Source: Chryseobacterium sp.
GTDB lineage: Bacteria > Bacteroidota > Bacteroidia > Flavobacteriales > Weeksellaceae
NCBI GenBank assembly: GCA_003248755.1
Contig: QFQW01000054.1
Coordinates: 1 to 24,278, forward strand
DNA: 24,278 bases
Reading direction: 5' to 3'
Position 1 is the first letter of the stretch. Every line of letters starts with the position of its first letter. Position numbers and translations under genes: made by a program. The notes below the pieces were generated by a model. The model searched no databases, was not told the DNA's origin, and worked only from the letters and a program-made list of their open reading frames with translations. Shown in pieces: positions 14,222-21,528 of the stretch.

Positions 14222-15361
14222 ATGGAAACCGTCACTATGGACAACCTAAAAATGATAGCCGAAACGGCCAAAGATTTTGCCGAAAAAAATATACGCCCAA
14301 ATATTATGGATTGGGATGAGAGCCAGACTTTCCCTGTGGAATTATTCCACCAATTGGGGGAGTTGGGCTTTATGGGAATTGTGATTCCTGAAGAATATGG
14401 CGGTTCCGGGCTTGGTTATCAGGAATATGTAACAATTCTTGACGAGATTTCCCAGGTTGACCCATCCATTGGATTATCTGTTGCTGCGCACAATTCACTT
14501 TGTACCAATCATATTTATGAATTCGGGAATGAGGAACAGAGAAGAAAATGGTTGCCACAATTAGCATCCGGAAAAGTAATCGGTGCCTGGGGATTGACCG
14601 AACACAATACAGGTTCTGACTCCGGCGGTATGTCCACAACCGCTGTAAAAGACGGTGACGATTGGATTATCAACGGTGCAAAAAATTTCATCACGCATGC
14701 TATTTCCGGAGATATTGCTGTTGTAATGACAAGAACGGGAGAAAAAGGGGCAAAAAATAATTCCACCGCTTTTGTTTTGGAAAAAGGAATGGCAGGTTTC
14801 ACTTCCGGAAAAAAAGAAAATAAGCTTGGAATGCGTGCTTCTGAAACCGCTGAATTGATTTTCGATAACGTTCGAGTTCCGGATTCTCACAGATTGGGAG
14901 AAGTGGGGAGCGGTTTCAAACAGGCAATGAAAATTTTGGACGGTGGTCGTATTTCTATAGCAGCACTAAGCTTAGGAATTGCGAGAGGTGCTTACAAAGC
15001 TGCTCTTAAATATGCCCAGGAAAGACATCAGTTCGGAAAAGCAATTTCAAGTTTTCAGGCGGTCAACTTTATGTTGGCGGATATGGCAACAGAAATTGAC
15101 GCATCAGAATTATTAATCAGAAGAGCTTCTGATCTTAAAAACGCCAAGCAAAAAATGACCCGCGAAGGTGCAATGGCAAAACTATACGCTTCCGAAGCTT
15201 GCGTTAGGATTTCCAATAATGCGGTTCAAATCTTCGGTGGTTATGGTTATACGAAAGATTTTCCTGTGGAAAAGTTCTACAGAGATTCTAAGTTGTGTAC
15301 AATTGGCGAAGGAACTTCTGAAATCCAGAGATTGGTGATTGGGAGGGATATCACTTTATAA
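14222..15361 (+). CDS. Acyl-CoA dehydrogenase
   Basis: The 379-residue protein has the full acyl-CoA dehydrogenase layout: N-terminal helical domain (1 to about 115), beta domain (about 120-225) and C-terminal helical domain (about 230-379). WGLTEHNTGSD (123-133) and DWIINGAKNFIT (147-158) line the FAD and substrate pocket. RHQFGKAISSFQ (268-279) and QIFGGYGYTKDFPVEKFYRD (336-355) are family signatures. The catalytic base is the glutamate of IGEGTSEIQR (E363), the position of E376 in medium-chain enzymes. It oxidises acyl-CoA to trans-2-enoyl-CoA, passing electrons to electron-transfer flavoprotein. Chain length cannot be decided; the family branch resembles short/medium-chain enzymes. It stands alone, with a terminator 22 nt after the stop. 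Confidence 0.95.
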   Translation: METVTMDNLKMIAETAKDFAEKNIRPNIMDWDESQTFPVELFHQLGELGFMGIVIPEEYGGSGLGYQEYVTILDEISQVDPSIGLSVAAHNSLCTNHIYEFGNEEQRRKWLPQLASGKVIGAWGLTEHNTGSDSGGMSTTAVKDGDDWIINGAKNFITHAISGDIAVVMTRTGEKGAKNNSTAFVLEKGMAGFTSGKKENKLGMRASETAELIFDNVRVPDSHRLGEVGSGFKQAMKILDGGRISIAALSLGIARGAYKAALKYAQERHQFGKAISSFQAVNFMLADMATEIDASELLIRRASDLKNAKQKMTREGAMAKLYASEACVRISNNAVQIFGGYGYTKDFPVEKFYRDSKLCTIGEGTSEIQRLVIGRDITL

Positions 15362-15383
15362 TAAAAAGAATCTGTTATGATTG

Positions 15384-15418
15384 AAAAGCCTTTTCAAATG
15401 ATTTTGGAAGGCTTTTTT
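15384..15418. terminator. Bidirectional terminator between convergent genes
   Basis: Stem AAAAGCCTT / AAGGCTTTT (15384-15392 with 15408-15416), followed by T on the plus strand. The minus-strand gene's stop is directly adjacent, so the hairpin can serve both the acyl-CoA dehydrogenase and the DUF305 gene. Confidence 0.8.
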
Positions 15419-15420
15419 AT

Positions 15421-15879
15421 TTATTCCAGTCTTTTAAGAATTTTGTTCATTTGATTGATTTCTTTTTCCTGAGACTTGATGATACTATCTGCCAACTTTC
15501 GGACTTCAGCATCTTTGATATTTGCGTTTTTACTGGTCATAATAGCAGATGAATGATGTGGAATCATTGCTTTCAAGTATTGGATATCTCCAACAGGTGT
15601 CTGCGTTCGCAATCCTATTAATGAAAATACGAAAATGACAACCGAAGAGATAATAATAGCAGCATTGATTTTTCTGTTATTATAAGTCATTTTCATTCGT
15701 AAAATCATCAAAATCGCCATTGGTGAAATCATTAGAAAAGTCATATAAATTCTTGTAATACTTGTATGATAATCTTCTATTTTATCCATATTCAGAAACA
15801 TAACCAAATACATTATTATAAAGGAAATTATCAACGTAACTGCAAGCTTACCATAGGTGTGGGAATTCATATTTTCCAT
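15421..15879 (-). CDS. DUF305 domain membrane protein
   Basis: The 152-residue protein has three likely membrane helices (about 11-29, 44-61 and 72-90) and a C-terminal DUF305-type helical domain (about 97-152). The domain's signature is YLKAMIPHHSSAIMTSK (101-117), with paired histidines H108 and H109. DUF305 proteins are ferritin-like helical bundles, some of which bind copper at the periplasmic face; a metal role here is inferred from family knowledge only. In Bacteroidota such three-helix versions are often near copper or mobile-element genes, but no such gene is next to it here. The start is ambiguous: M1 (15879) or M4 (15870) would both work. Confidence 0.82.
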   Translation of the reverse strand: MENMNSHTYGKLAVTLIISFIIMYLVMFLNMDKIEDYHTSITRIYMTFLMISPMAILMILRMKMTYNNRKINAAIIISSVVIFVFSLIGLRTQTPVGDIQYLKAMIPHHSSAIMTSKNANIKDAEVRKLADSIIKSQEKEINQMNKILKRLE

Positions 15880-15942
15880 AACTTTTTTCTGTAATTCTGC
15901 AATATCCGAACCAATAAATTCTTCTCTGTAAATTCTGTTTTT

Positions 15943-15950
15943 TATATTTG
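15943..15950 (+). promoter_or_regulatory. Candidate -7 box of the MazG-like gene
   Basis: TATATTTG ends 19 nt before the ATG of the pyrophosphohydrolase gene. No clear TTG is seen upstream. Confidence 0.4.
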
Positions 15951-15969
15951 TTAAAATTTTAGAAAAATA

Positions 15970-16434
15970 ATGGAAAAATTAGATAGCCTGAATCAGGTAG
16001 CCGAATTTCACAAAACCTTCAATGCCCCAATTTTGGACATACCTCAGATTCCTTCAAAAGAACGCGCAGCTTTGAGAGTCAGTCTTTTACAAGAAGAATT
16101 AGACGAACTGAAAAAAGCAATTGAAGACAATGATTTGGTTGAAGTTGCGGACGCCCTTTGCGATTTGCAATATGTTTTGAGCGGTGCAGTTCTGGAGTTT
16201 GGTTTGGGAGAAAAATTCGTGGAATTGTTCAATGAAGTTCAGCGTTCCAATATGTCCAAAGCTTGTGATAATGAAGTTCAGGCTCAGGAAACTGTAGAAT
16301 TCTACAAAGACAAAGGAACCGATGCTTACTACGAAAAATCTGGCGACAAATACAATGTTCATAGAGTTGCAGACAACAAGGTTCTTAAGAACAAATATTA
16401 TTCTGCAGCGGACATCGCTTCATTATTAAAATAA
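15970..16434 (+). CDS. MazG-like / PRA-PH-like nucleoside triphosphate pyrophosphohydrolase
   Basis: The 154-residue protein has an all-alpha NTP pyrophosphohydrolase domain. The magnesium-binding pattern ExxE...ExxD is visible as E43-E46 in QEELDEL (41-47) and E58-D61 in EVADALCDL (58-66). The next helix, GLGEKFVELFNEVQRSNMSK (78-97), is typical of the branch annotated as phosphoribosyl-ATP pyrophosphohydrolase-like, seen in Bacteroidota and phages. It should hydrolyse a nucleotide triphosphate to the monophosphate and pyrophosphate, probably as a house-cleaning enzyme. It is not HisE: that function would sit with his genes, none of which is here. A thioredoxin-like gene starts 10 nt after it, so the two are probably one operon. 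Confidence 0.88.
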   Translation: MEKLDSLNQVAEFHKTFNAPILDIPQIPSKERAALRVSLLQEELDELKKAIEDNDLVEVADALCDLQYVLSGAVLEFGLGEKFVELFNEVQRSNMSKACDNEVQAQETVEFYKDKGTDAYYEKSGDKYNVHRVADNKVLKNKYYSAADIASLLK

Positions 16435-16444
16435 AAAACTCAGG

Positions 16445-16990
16445 ATGAAAAAAATTTTGATTTTATTAGGAATCATCACATTGACAAGTATTAATTCCTG
16501 TGCGGAAAGAGTGATTGTCAATCGTGAAGTAGAATCCAAGAATGATGGAAAAATGCTGCTTGGAACGCAAACACTTGACCAATTCCGAAAAGAACCTTTC
16601 AAAACTTGGTTTGATGAAGAGTACAACCGTTATCAGGTTGACCAGACAAGTCTTTCTCAGCTGAAAAAGGAAAAACTGAATTCTTACAATTTGGTTGTTT
16701 TCGTCGGAAGCTGGTGTGAAGATAGTCACAGAGAATTTCCAAGATTGATAAAAATTCTGGAAACCTTGAAATACAATACTGCCAAAATGCAAATCATTGC
16801 AGTTAACAGAAAAAAAGAATCTCCTGCAGGCGAAGAAGGTTTGTATAATATTACGCGAGTTCCAACAATCATCGTTAAAAAATACGGAAAAGAAATCGGA
16901 AGAATTACAGAAATGCCGGAAACAGGATATTTGGAAAGGGATTTGCTTAACATTCTGAAAAAAGATAATAATTCAGGTTTGTTTAAATAA
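16445..16990 (+). CDS. Thioredoxin-fold protein, probable lipoprotein
   Basis: The 181-residue protein begins with a signal sequence ending in SINSC (C19 as possible lipid-bearing cysteine; the Bacteroidota lipobox is loose). The thioredoxin fold follows from about residue 80. VVFVGSWCEDSHREFPRL (84-101) holds the active site as WCEDS, a CxxS variant of CxxC (C91 and S94). TRVPTIIV (137-144) holds the conserved cis-proline P140. A CxxS site cannot form the usual intramolecular disulfide, so an isomerase-like, glutathionylation-type or non-redox role is more likely than classic dithiol reduction. The gene follows the MazG-like gene with a 10-nt gap and is probably co-transcribed. The partner is unknown. 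Confidence 0.82.
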   Translation: MKKILILLGIITLTSINSCAERVIVNREVESKNDGKMLLGTQTLDQFRKEPFKTWFDEEYNRYQVDQTSLSQLKKEKLNSYNLVVFVGSWCEDSHREFPRLIKILETLKYNTAKMQIIAVNRKKESPAGEEGLYNITRVPTIIVKKYGKEIGRITEMPETGYLERDLLNILKKDNNSGLFK

Positions 16991-17000
16991 TTTAAAAAGT

Positions 17001-17063
17001 CTTCGAGAGCCTCAGACTGACAAAGCCTTTAGTATTAGAGTTGTCACACTGAGCTTGTCGAAG
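17001..17063. repeat. Inverted pair of short intergenic repeats, copies 3 and 4
   Basis: Two copies of the repeat family face each other: 17001-17023 (CTTCGAGAGCC...GACAA) and 17041-17063 (inverted, TTGTC...GTCGAAG). They match in 18 of 23 positions and are separated by 17 nt, so the transcript can form a large hairpin. The pair lies between the thioredoxin-like gene and the DUF4230 gene and may act as a weak terminator or mRNA stabiliser. Confidence 0.8.
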
Positions 17064-17105
17064 TGTTTTTTAATAAATTAAACATTACTGATAAATTCTA
17101 AAACA

Positions 17106-17717
17106 ATGAATAAATATACAGGACTACTTTCTTTTATTTTCGGAATCATTCTTACGGTCTTCGTTTTTCTGTCGTGGAGAAGCTGCAACAAAAAAGATGA
17201 AGGAGCTCTCATTAATAAAGATTATTATCTGATTACGAATCAAATCCAGAAAATGAACAAAATGGTGGTCTTGGAACAGGATTTTTCAAGTTTTCAGACA
17301 CATAAAAGTTCGGCCGCAAGTATCGCAGGATTCGATATCCTGCCAAGAGAAATGGTTCTTTATACAACTGCAAAAGCTCAGGTTTCCTACGATTTGAAAA
17401 GAATGAAAATTGATGTGGATACAGTTAACAAAAAAGTTGTTATCAATGAATTACCCCAACCTGAAATCAAGATTTTCCCTGATGTGAAAATTCATTTCAT
17501 GGATGATTATGCAGTTAATAGATTCAAGCAAAGCGACATTAATAGCATTATGGAATCTGCCAAGAAAAATATGGCAAAAAGTGTGAATCAGGAAAGTCTG
17601 AAACAACAAAGTAAAAAACAATTGAAAGAAAATCTTAACGAAATTTTTGTTTTGGCAAAAGCCTTGCATTATTCGATAGAAGACAAAACAAATACGTTTC
17701 CTTCCACCGAATTATAA
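17106..17717 (+). CDS. DUF4230 domain protein
   Basis: The 203-residue protein starts with one hydrophobic segment (about 6-24), followed by RSCNKKD (25-31). The rest is a soluble domain matching DUF4230: GFDILPREMVLYTTAKAQVS (75-94) is the characteristic core, followed by DLKRMKIDVDTVNKKVVI (96-113). The soluble part should face the periplasm, tethered to the inner membrane. Function is unknown for the family; it is widespread in Bacteroidota and some Firmicutes. The next gene, encoding a small hydrophilic protein, begins 12 nt after its stop and is likely in the same transcript. The gap upstream holds an inverted repeat pair, so it may have its own promoter. Confidence 0.82.
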   Translation: MNKYTGLLSFIFGIILTVFVFLSWRSCNKKDEGALINKDYYLITNQIQKMNKMVVLEQDFSSFQTHKSSAASIAGFDILPREMVLYTTAKAQVSYDLKRMKIDVDTVNKKVVINELPQPEIKIFPDVKIHFMDDYAVNRFKQSDINSIMESAKKNMAKSVNQESLKQQSKKQLKENLNEIFVLAKALHYSIEDKTNTFPSTEL

Positions 17718-17729
17718 AAAATAAACGTT

Positions 17730-17909
17730 ATGAATCCTGATAAAAAAACCGAAAACAACAATTCTGCCGAGAACAAGAAGCAGAATGAAGATTTCAAGAA
17801 TATTCCTGCAGCATCGGACAAAAAGAATCCGCCTGATATTGATAAACAAGATATCGACAAAGGTTCTAAAATCAATAAAGACGGAAAAACAGACAATACA
17901 GAAAAGTAA
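17730..17909 (+). CDS. Small hydrophilic protein (59 residues), unknown function
   Basis: A 59-residue frame begins with ATG at 17730 and ends with TAA at 17907-17909. It is extremely rich in K, D and N and lacks hydrophobic stretches, cysteine and tryptophan; it opens MNPDKKTENN and ends KTDNTEK. It lies 12 nt after the DUF4230 gene and 21 nt before a strong terminator, which supports it as a real last gene of the operon. The composition suggests an intrinsically disordered cytosolic protein. I do not recognise a family. The alternative, that this is an untranslated tail, is less likely because the frame stays open across nearly the whole gap between gene and terminator. Confidence 0.65.
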   Translation: MNPDKKTENNNSAENKKQNEDFKNIPAASDKKNPPDIDKQDIDKGSKINKDGKTDNTEK

Positions 17910-17930
17910 TTTTTTTTACAAAAAAAATAC

Positions 17931-17968
17931 AATAAGCCTTTCGATTTATTTCGAGAGGCTTATTTATT
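17931..17968 (+). terminator. Terminator of the DUF4230 operon
   Basis: A 14-bp stem with one G-U pair (17931-17944 with 17951-17964) around a 6-nt loop, then TATTTATTT. It follows the 59-residue gene. Confidence 0.85.
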
Positions 17969-18064
17969 TAATAAAATTAATGTATATTTAATATTAAAAT
18001 CAAAAGATAAAGTTTGATTTTTCCGTGTTCTTTAAATTTCGTTTCACCAAAAAATTTTACAGCC

Positions 18065-18565
18065 ATGTCATATGTTGTTGTAGGGCTTTTTCCGACACAG
18101 TTGGAAGTTGACAAAGTCCTTTTAAAATTGGAAAACGCAGGTTACAATGACTACATTCTTTCTCATTCGGATGAGGAAATTTCGCAAAATGCAGCCATTG
18201 AGAAGAAAAATGGGTTTTGGAATTGGTTATTCGATGATGACCATCTCGACATTGCCCGTTTCGAATACGCAAGTATCGACCACAACACGATTACCGTACA
18301 TCTTAAAACAGAACAAGATGTACACATCGTGAAAGATATCCTAGACAACAATGGCGCAGTGAATGTTGAAGAAAAAACTAGAGAATATATGTTTGAAAAT
18401 CATTCGGAAACATTACAGAACTATTCGAATTCTGAAAGTATTAATGCCAAAATCGTTGCAAAAGCAAAAAACAATCTATTCTTTACCAATGACCGAAAAC
18501 CTCATCACATCCACGAAAAAAGAATTGTGAGAGATATAGACAGCTTAGGTTATAAAATTGATTAA
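18065..18565 (+). CDS. Uncharacterised protein, general stress protein (YflT-like) N-terminal fold
   Basis: The 166-residue protein begins SYVVVGLFPTQLEVDKVLLK (2-21), which has the look of the beta-alpha start of YflT / general stress protein 17M-like domains: a hydrophobic strand, then a helix ending at AGYNDY (25-30) and a second strand. The middle (DDDHLDIARFEYASIDHN, 57-74) and the strand TITVHLKTEQD (75-85) suggest a ferredoxin-like fold. The tail is polar. I assign no function. A longer frame reaches a TTG at 18014, but the ATG at 18065 starts the conserved strand and is preferred. It stands alone, between terminators at 17931-17968 and 18590-18627. Confidence 0.7.
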   Translation: MSYVVVGLFPTQLEVDKVLLKLENAGYNDYILSHSDEEISQNAAIEKKNGFWNWLFDDDHLDIARFEYASIDHNTITVHLKTEQDVHIVKDILDNNGAVNVEEKTREYMFENHSETLQNYSNSESINAKIVAKAKNNLFFTNDRKPHHIHEKRIVRDIDSLGYKID

Positions 18566-18589
18566 TAAAATTTGGTAATTTTAAAAATC

Positions 18590-18627
18590 GAAGACGAGCA
18601 AATAAATCATTTGCTCGTCTTCTTTTT
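18590..18627. terminator. Bidirectional terminator between convergent genes
   Basis: A perfect 13-bp stem GAAGACGAGCAAA / TTTGCTCGTCTTC (18590-18602 with 18610-18622), followed by TTTTT on the plus strand. The minus strand reads GATTTTTA after it. It separates the stress-like gene from the AraC gene. Confidence 0.9.
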
Positions 18628-18654
18628 GAAAATATCTATAACTAACTATTTAAC

Positions 18655-19572
18655 TCAAAGTAATTTTTTGTTCTGAAAGATTTTTGGCGTTACACCTTCC
18701 ATTTGTTTAAAAACGCGGATGAAGTAATTCGTATCCGAAAACCCTGTACTGAAAGCAGTTTCGCTTACCGAGCTATTATGAATCAGCAGTTCTTTCGCTT
18801 TCTTAATTCGCTCTTGAATAATAAATTCATTAGGAGACAGCCCTAATTCTTCTTTGAACATTTTGAAGAAATTCGATTTGCTGACATAAGCCATTTTCGC
18901 AATCGCATCAATCGATAATTTCTGATGAAGATTCTTCTTAATGTAATCCGCAACAAAACCGATTCTCGACTTATTTTTCAAAGTATTTTTTTCAACAAGA
19001 TTTCTCGCCTGAGTTTGCATCAATCTTATCAAAAGCTCTTTCAAAGCAAAATCAGCAATCACATCTTTATAAGAATTATCGTCCATTGCAATTCTCATAA
19101 TATTATTAGTCGCAGAAGCCAAAGCTTTACTATTTAGGAGATAAAACTCTTCCAAAGAAATATTCCACTGAGAAGAATCGTCCACTTTTTTAGCATCAAA
19201 GTTCAAAAGGTCAAGCGATTCCTGTACAAATTCCGGGTTCAGAGTCAACGAAATACATTGCGAAGCATCTTTGTCTGCATCAGGAAAATCAATAACCATA
19301 GTTTCACCAGGCGCAACTAAAACGCTTTCACCGGGCAGATATTCGAAATAATTACTTTTATCCTGAAGTTTCATCCATTTTTTTCCTCTCAACATTCCCG
19401 TAAACGCAAGATACTCAAAGTGCAATTTCACGTCATATGCACTCTGATGTGTCTCATATATACTGAATTCACAATTATTTAAACTGAATTTGGTCTGATT
19501 TTCCACCAATGTGTTCAGTTTATTTTCCTGTGTCAGATTAGGTTTGTTAAGTTGAAAATGATTTATATTCAT
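18655..19572 (-). CDS. AraC family transcriptional regulator
   Basis: The 305-residue protein has an N-terminal sensor domain of AraC-type regulators (about 20-185) and a C-terminal double helix-turn-helix domain (about 203-302). The first DNA-binding helix region is AIAKMAYVSKSNFFKMFKEE (223-242); the second ends with FSTGFSDTNYFIRVFKQMEG (274-293), the AraC/XylS signature. It is divergent from the aldehyde dehydrogenase gene across 210 nt and is therefore the likely activator of the aldehyde/alcohol dehydrogenase cluster. This pairing (AraC regulator next to an AldB-like dehydrogenase) is my inference from position. The sensed ligand is unknown, plausibly an alcohol or aldehyde. Confidence 0.92.
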   Translation of the reverse strand: MNINHFQLNKPNLTQENKLNTLVENQTKFSLNNCEFSIYETHQSAYDVKLHFEYLAFTGMLRGKKWMKLQDKSNYFEYLPGESVLVAPGETMVIDFPDADKDASQCISLTLNPEFVQESLDLLNFDAKKVDDSSQWNISLEEFYLLNSKALASATNNIMRIAMDDNSYKDVIADFALKELLIRLMQTQARNLVEKNTLKNKSRIGFVADYIKKNLHQKLSIDAIAKMAYVSKSNFFKMFKEELGLSPNEFIIQERIKKAKELLIHNSSVSETAFSTGFSDTNYFIRVFKQMEGVTPKIFQNKKLL

Positions 19573-19602
19573 TACTCAAGATTTTTATAACATCTTGTTT
19601 CT

Positions 19603-19632
19603 CAAATATAACAAATTTAGAATTACAGCCAA
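19603..19632 (-). promoter_or_regulatory. Candidate promoter of the araC-type gene
   Basis: On the minus strand TTG (complement of 19630-19632), 19 nt, then TATATTTG (complement of 19603-19610): an exact match to the flavobacterial consensus in both boxes and in spacing. A second box, TAAATTTG, overlaps the spacer. The leader would be about 24 nt. Confidence 0.6.
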
Positions 19633-19782
19633 ACATAATTTTTTCTTAACAGAATTATAAAGAATCTTAAAAGTAGGATTTTACTATTTTTTTGGAGAAT
19701 TGTGCTATTCTGTTTCTTTAATGTCTGGTTAATTTAGCTTTAATCAAATGTTAACTGATTATTAATAAAAAAGAATATTATT

Positions 19783-21309
19783 ATGAGCACAACACTAGCA
19801 CAACAAAACTCGACTACTTTAGCTTGGCCAGAATTCAAAGCTAAATATGATAATTACATCGGTGGGAAATTTGTACCGTCGGCTAGCGGACAATATTTCG
19901 ATGTGGTTTCTCCGATTAATGGAAAAGTATTCACACAGGCTGCACATTCCAACAAAGAAGATTTGGAAGCGGCAGTGAATGTGGCATCAGAAGCTTTCAA
20001 AACTTGGAAAGATACATCTCCTACAGAACGTAGTATTATTTTAAATAAGATTGCAGACAGAATCGAGGAAAACCTGGAATATATTGCAACTGTAGAAACG
20101 ATTGACAACGGAAAAGCAGTAAGAGAAACTTTGGCTGCGGATATTCCTTTGGCAATTGACCATTTCAGATATTTCGCTTCTGTAATTAGAGCAGAGGAAG
20201 GCTCTCACAACGAGTTGGACAAAGACACCGTTTCATTAATCGTTCACGAACCGCTTGGCGTAATCGCACAAATCATCCCATGGAATTTCCCAATCCTGAT
20301 GGCTGTTTGGAAACTAGCTCCGGCTTTGGCTGCAGGTAACTGCGTCGTTCTGAAACCGGCAGAAAGTACACCAATCTCGATTATGGTCTTGATGGAACTG
20401 ATTGGAGATTTGCTTCCGGCAGGGGTTGTCAACATTGTTAATGGTTTCGGGGCAGAATTAGGAAGAGCTTTAGTAACCAATCCAAAGGTAAACAAAGCCG
20501 CTTTCACTGGTTCTACAGCAACTGGACGTCTGGTAATGCAGTATGCAACAGAAAATATCATTCCTGTGACGTTGGAATTGGGAGGAAAGTCACCTAATAT
20601 TTTCTTCAATTCGGTAATGGATGCCGACGACGAATTCTTGGATAAAGCAATTGAAGGTGCGGTTCTTTTCGCATTGAATCAAGGAGAAATCTGTACTTGC
20701 CCTTCAAGATTGTTGGTTCAGGAAGACATTGCAGACGCTTTCATCGCAAGAGTAATCGAAAGAACCGAGGCCATCAAAGTCGGAAATCCATTAGACAAAA
20801 CGGTGATGATGGGTGCGCAGGCTTCTAAAATACAAAAAGATAAGATTGAAGGTTACCTGAAACTCGGTAAAGAAGAAGGTGCAGAAGTGCTGACAGGTGG
20901 AGAAGCCAATCACATCGAAGGATTGGAAGACGGTTACTACATAAAACCAACCATTTTCAAAGGAAACAACAAAATGAGAATTTTCCAGGAAGAGATTTTC
21001 GGACCTGTGGTTGCGTTCACGACTTTCAAAGATGAAGCGGAAGCTTTAGAAATTGCAAACGATACTATTTATGGATTGGGAGCAGGAGTTTGGACAAGAG
21101 ATGCACATCAGTTGTATCAGATTCCTCGCCACGTGCAGGCTGGTAGAGTATGGGTGAATCAATATCACGCTTACCCTGCCGGAGCACCTTTCGGAGGTTA
21201 CAAGCAGTCCGGAGTTGGTAGAGAAAATCACAAAATGATGCTTGACCATTACCGTCAAACCAAAAATATGCTGATTTCTTACAATAAGAATAAGTTAGGT
21301 TTCTTTTAA
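19783..21309 (+). CDS. Aldehyde dehydrogenase (AldB/ExaC-like)
   Basis: The 508-residue protein is a full-length NAD(P)-dependent aldehyde dehydrogenase. PWNFP (166-170) with N168, K191 in LKPAES, FTGSTATGR (241-249), the general base E265 in LELGGKSPN and the catalytic C304 in GEICTCPSR are all present. The CTCPSR form and APFGGYKQSGVGRENH near the C-terminus are typical of the AldB/ExaC branch, which oxidises acetaldehyde and related short aldehydes to acids. The downstream genes encode a zinc alcohol dehydrogenase and a DUF779 protein, consistent with alcohol oxidation. It is divergent from an AraC-type gene. It ends with a terminator-like hairpin inside a GC-rich repeat, so read-through to the alcohol dehydrogenase gene may be partial. 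Confidence 0.95.
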   Translation: MSTTLAQQNSTTLAWPEFKAKYDNYIGGKFVPSASGQYFDVVSPINGKVFTQAAHSNKEDLEAAVNVASEAFKTWKDTSPTERSIILNKIADRIEENLEYIATVETIDNGKAVRETLAADIPLAIDHFRYFASVIRAEEGSHNELDKDTVSLIVHEPLGVIAQIIPWNFPILMAVWKLAPALAAGNCVVLKPAESTPISIMVLMELIGDLLPAGVVNIVNGFGAELGRALVTNPKVNKAAFTGSTATGRLVMQYATENIIPVTLELGGKSPNIFFNSVMDADDEFLDKAIEGAVLFALNQGEICTCPSRLLVQEDIADAFIARVIERTEAIKVGNPLDKTVMMGAQASKIQKDKIEGYLKLGKEEGAEVLTGGEANHIEGLEDGYYIKPTIFKGNNKMRIFQEEIFGPVVAFTTFKDEAEALEIANDTIYGLGAGVWTRDAHQLYQIPRHVQAGRVWVNQYHAYPAGAPFGGYKQSGVGRENHKMMLDHYRQTKNMLISYNKNKLGFF

Positions 21310-21321
21310 AACACTTTTTCT

Positions 21322-21431
21322 ATATACGGCGTGCCTGTCGCCTTGGCTAAGCCCGAGGCTACAGTCGGGCTTTTCAGGGCTCCACTTCGTTTCGGTACTC
21401 CGCTGCGCTCCGTACTCTCGCCACGGCGAGA
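21322..21431. repeat. GC-rich palindromic intergenic element
   Basis: This stretch is far more GC-rich than the flanking DNA. It holds three hairpins: GGCG...CGCC near 21328-21342, AAGCCCGA / TCGGGCTT (21349-21372) and the perfect TCTCGCC-AC-GGCGAGA (21416-21431). Between the last two is a C/G-rich stretch with two TACTC(C/T) steps. No ORF fits. It looks like a dispersed repeat. Confidence 0.65.
21349..21374 (+). terminator. Terminator-like hairpin after aldehyde dehydrogenase
   Basis: An 8-bp stem AAGCCCGA / TCGGGCTT (21349-21356 with 21365-21372) with an 8-nt loop and TTTT at 21371-21374. It is part of the GC-rich element and lies 40 nt after the stop of the aldehyde dehydrogenase gene. 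The T run is short, so termination may be incomplete. Confidence 0.6.
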
Positions 21432-21528
21432 CCCTTACAATCCCTCACGCAAATGACACGTTAGATAGACATCGAAACATCAAAATAATAATAAAAACAA
21501 CAGTAATTAACCATTTAAAAAGTAAATT

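Noticed and set aside
18014..18064. Upstream TTG start for the stress-protein-like gene
   Set aside because: The ATG at 18065 begins directly at the conserved strand; the extra residues look like untranslated leader.
19648..19714. AACAGAAT / ATTCTGTT inverted 8-mers in the AraC-aldehyde dehydrogenase gap as an operator
   Set aside because: Only 8 nt match over a 51-nt spacer in AT-rich DNA, and AraC proteins usually bind direct repeats; not better than chance.
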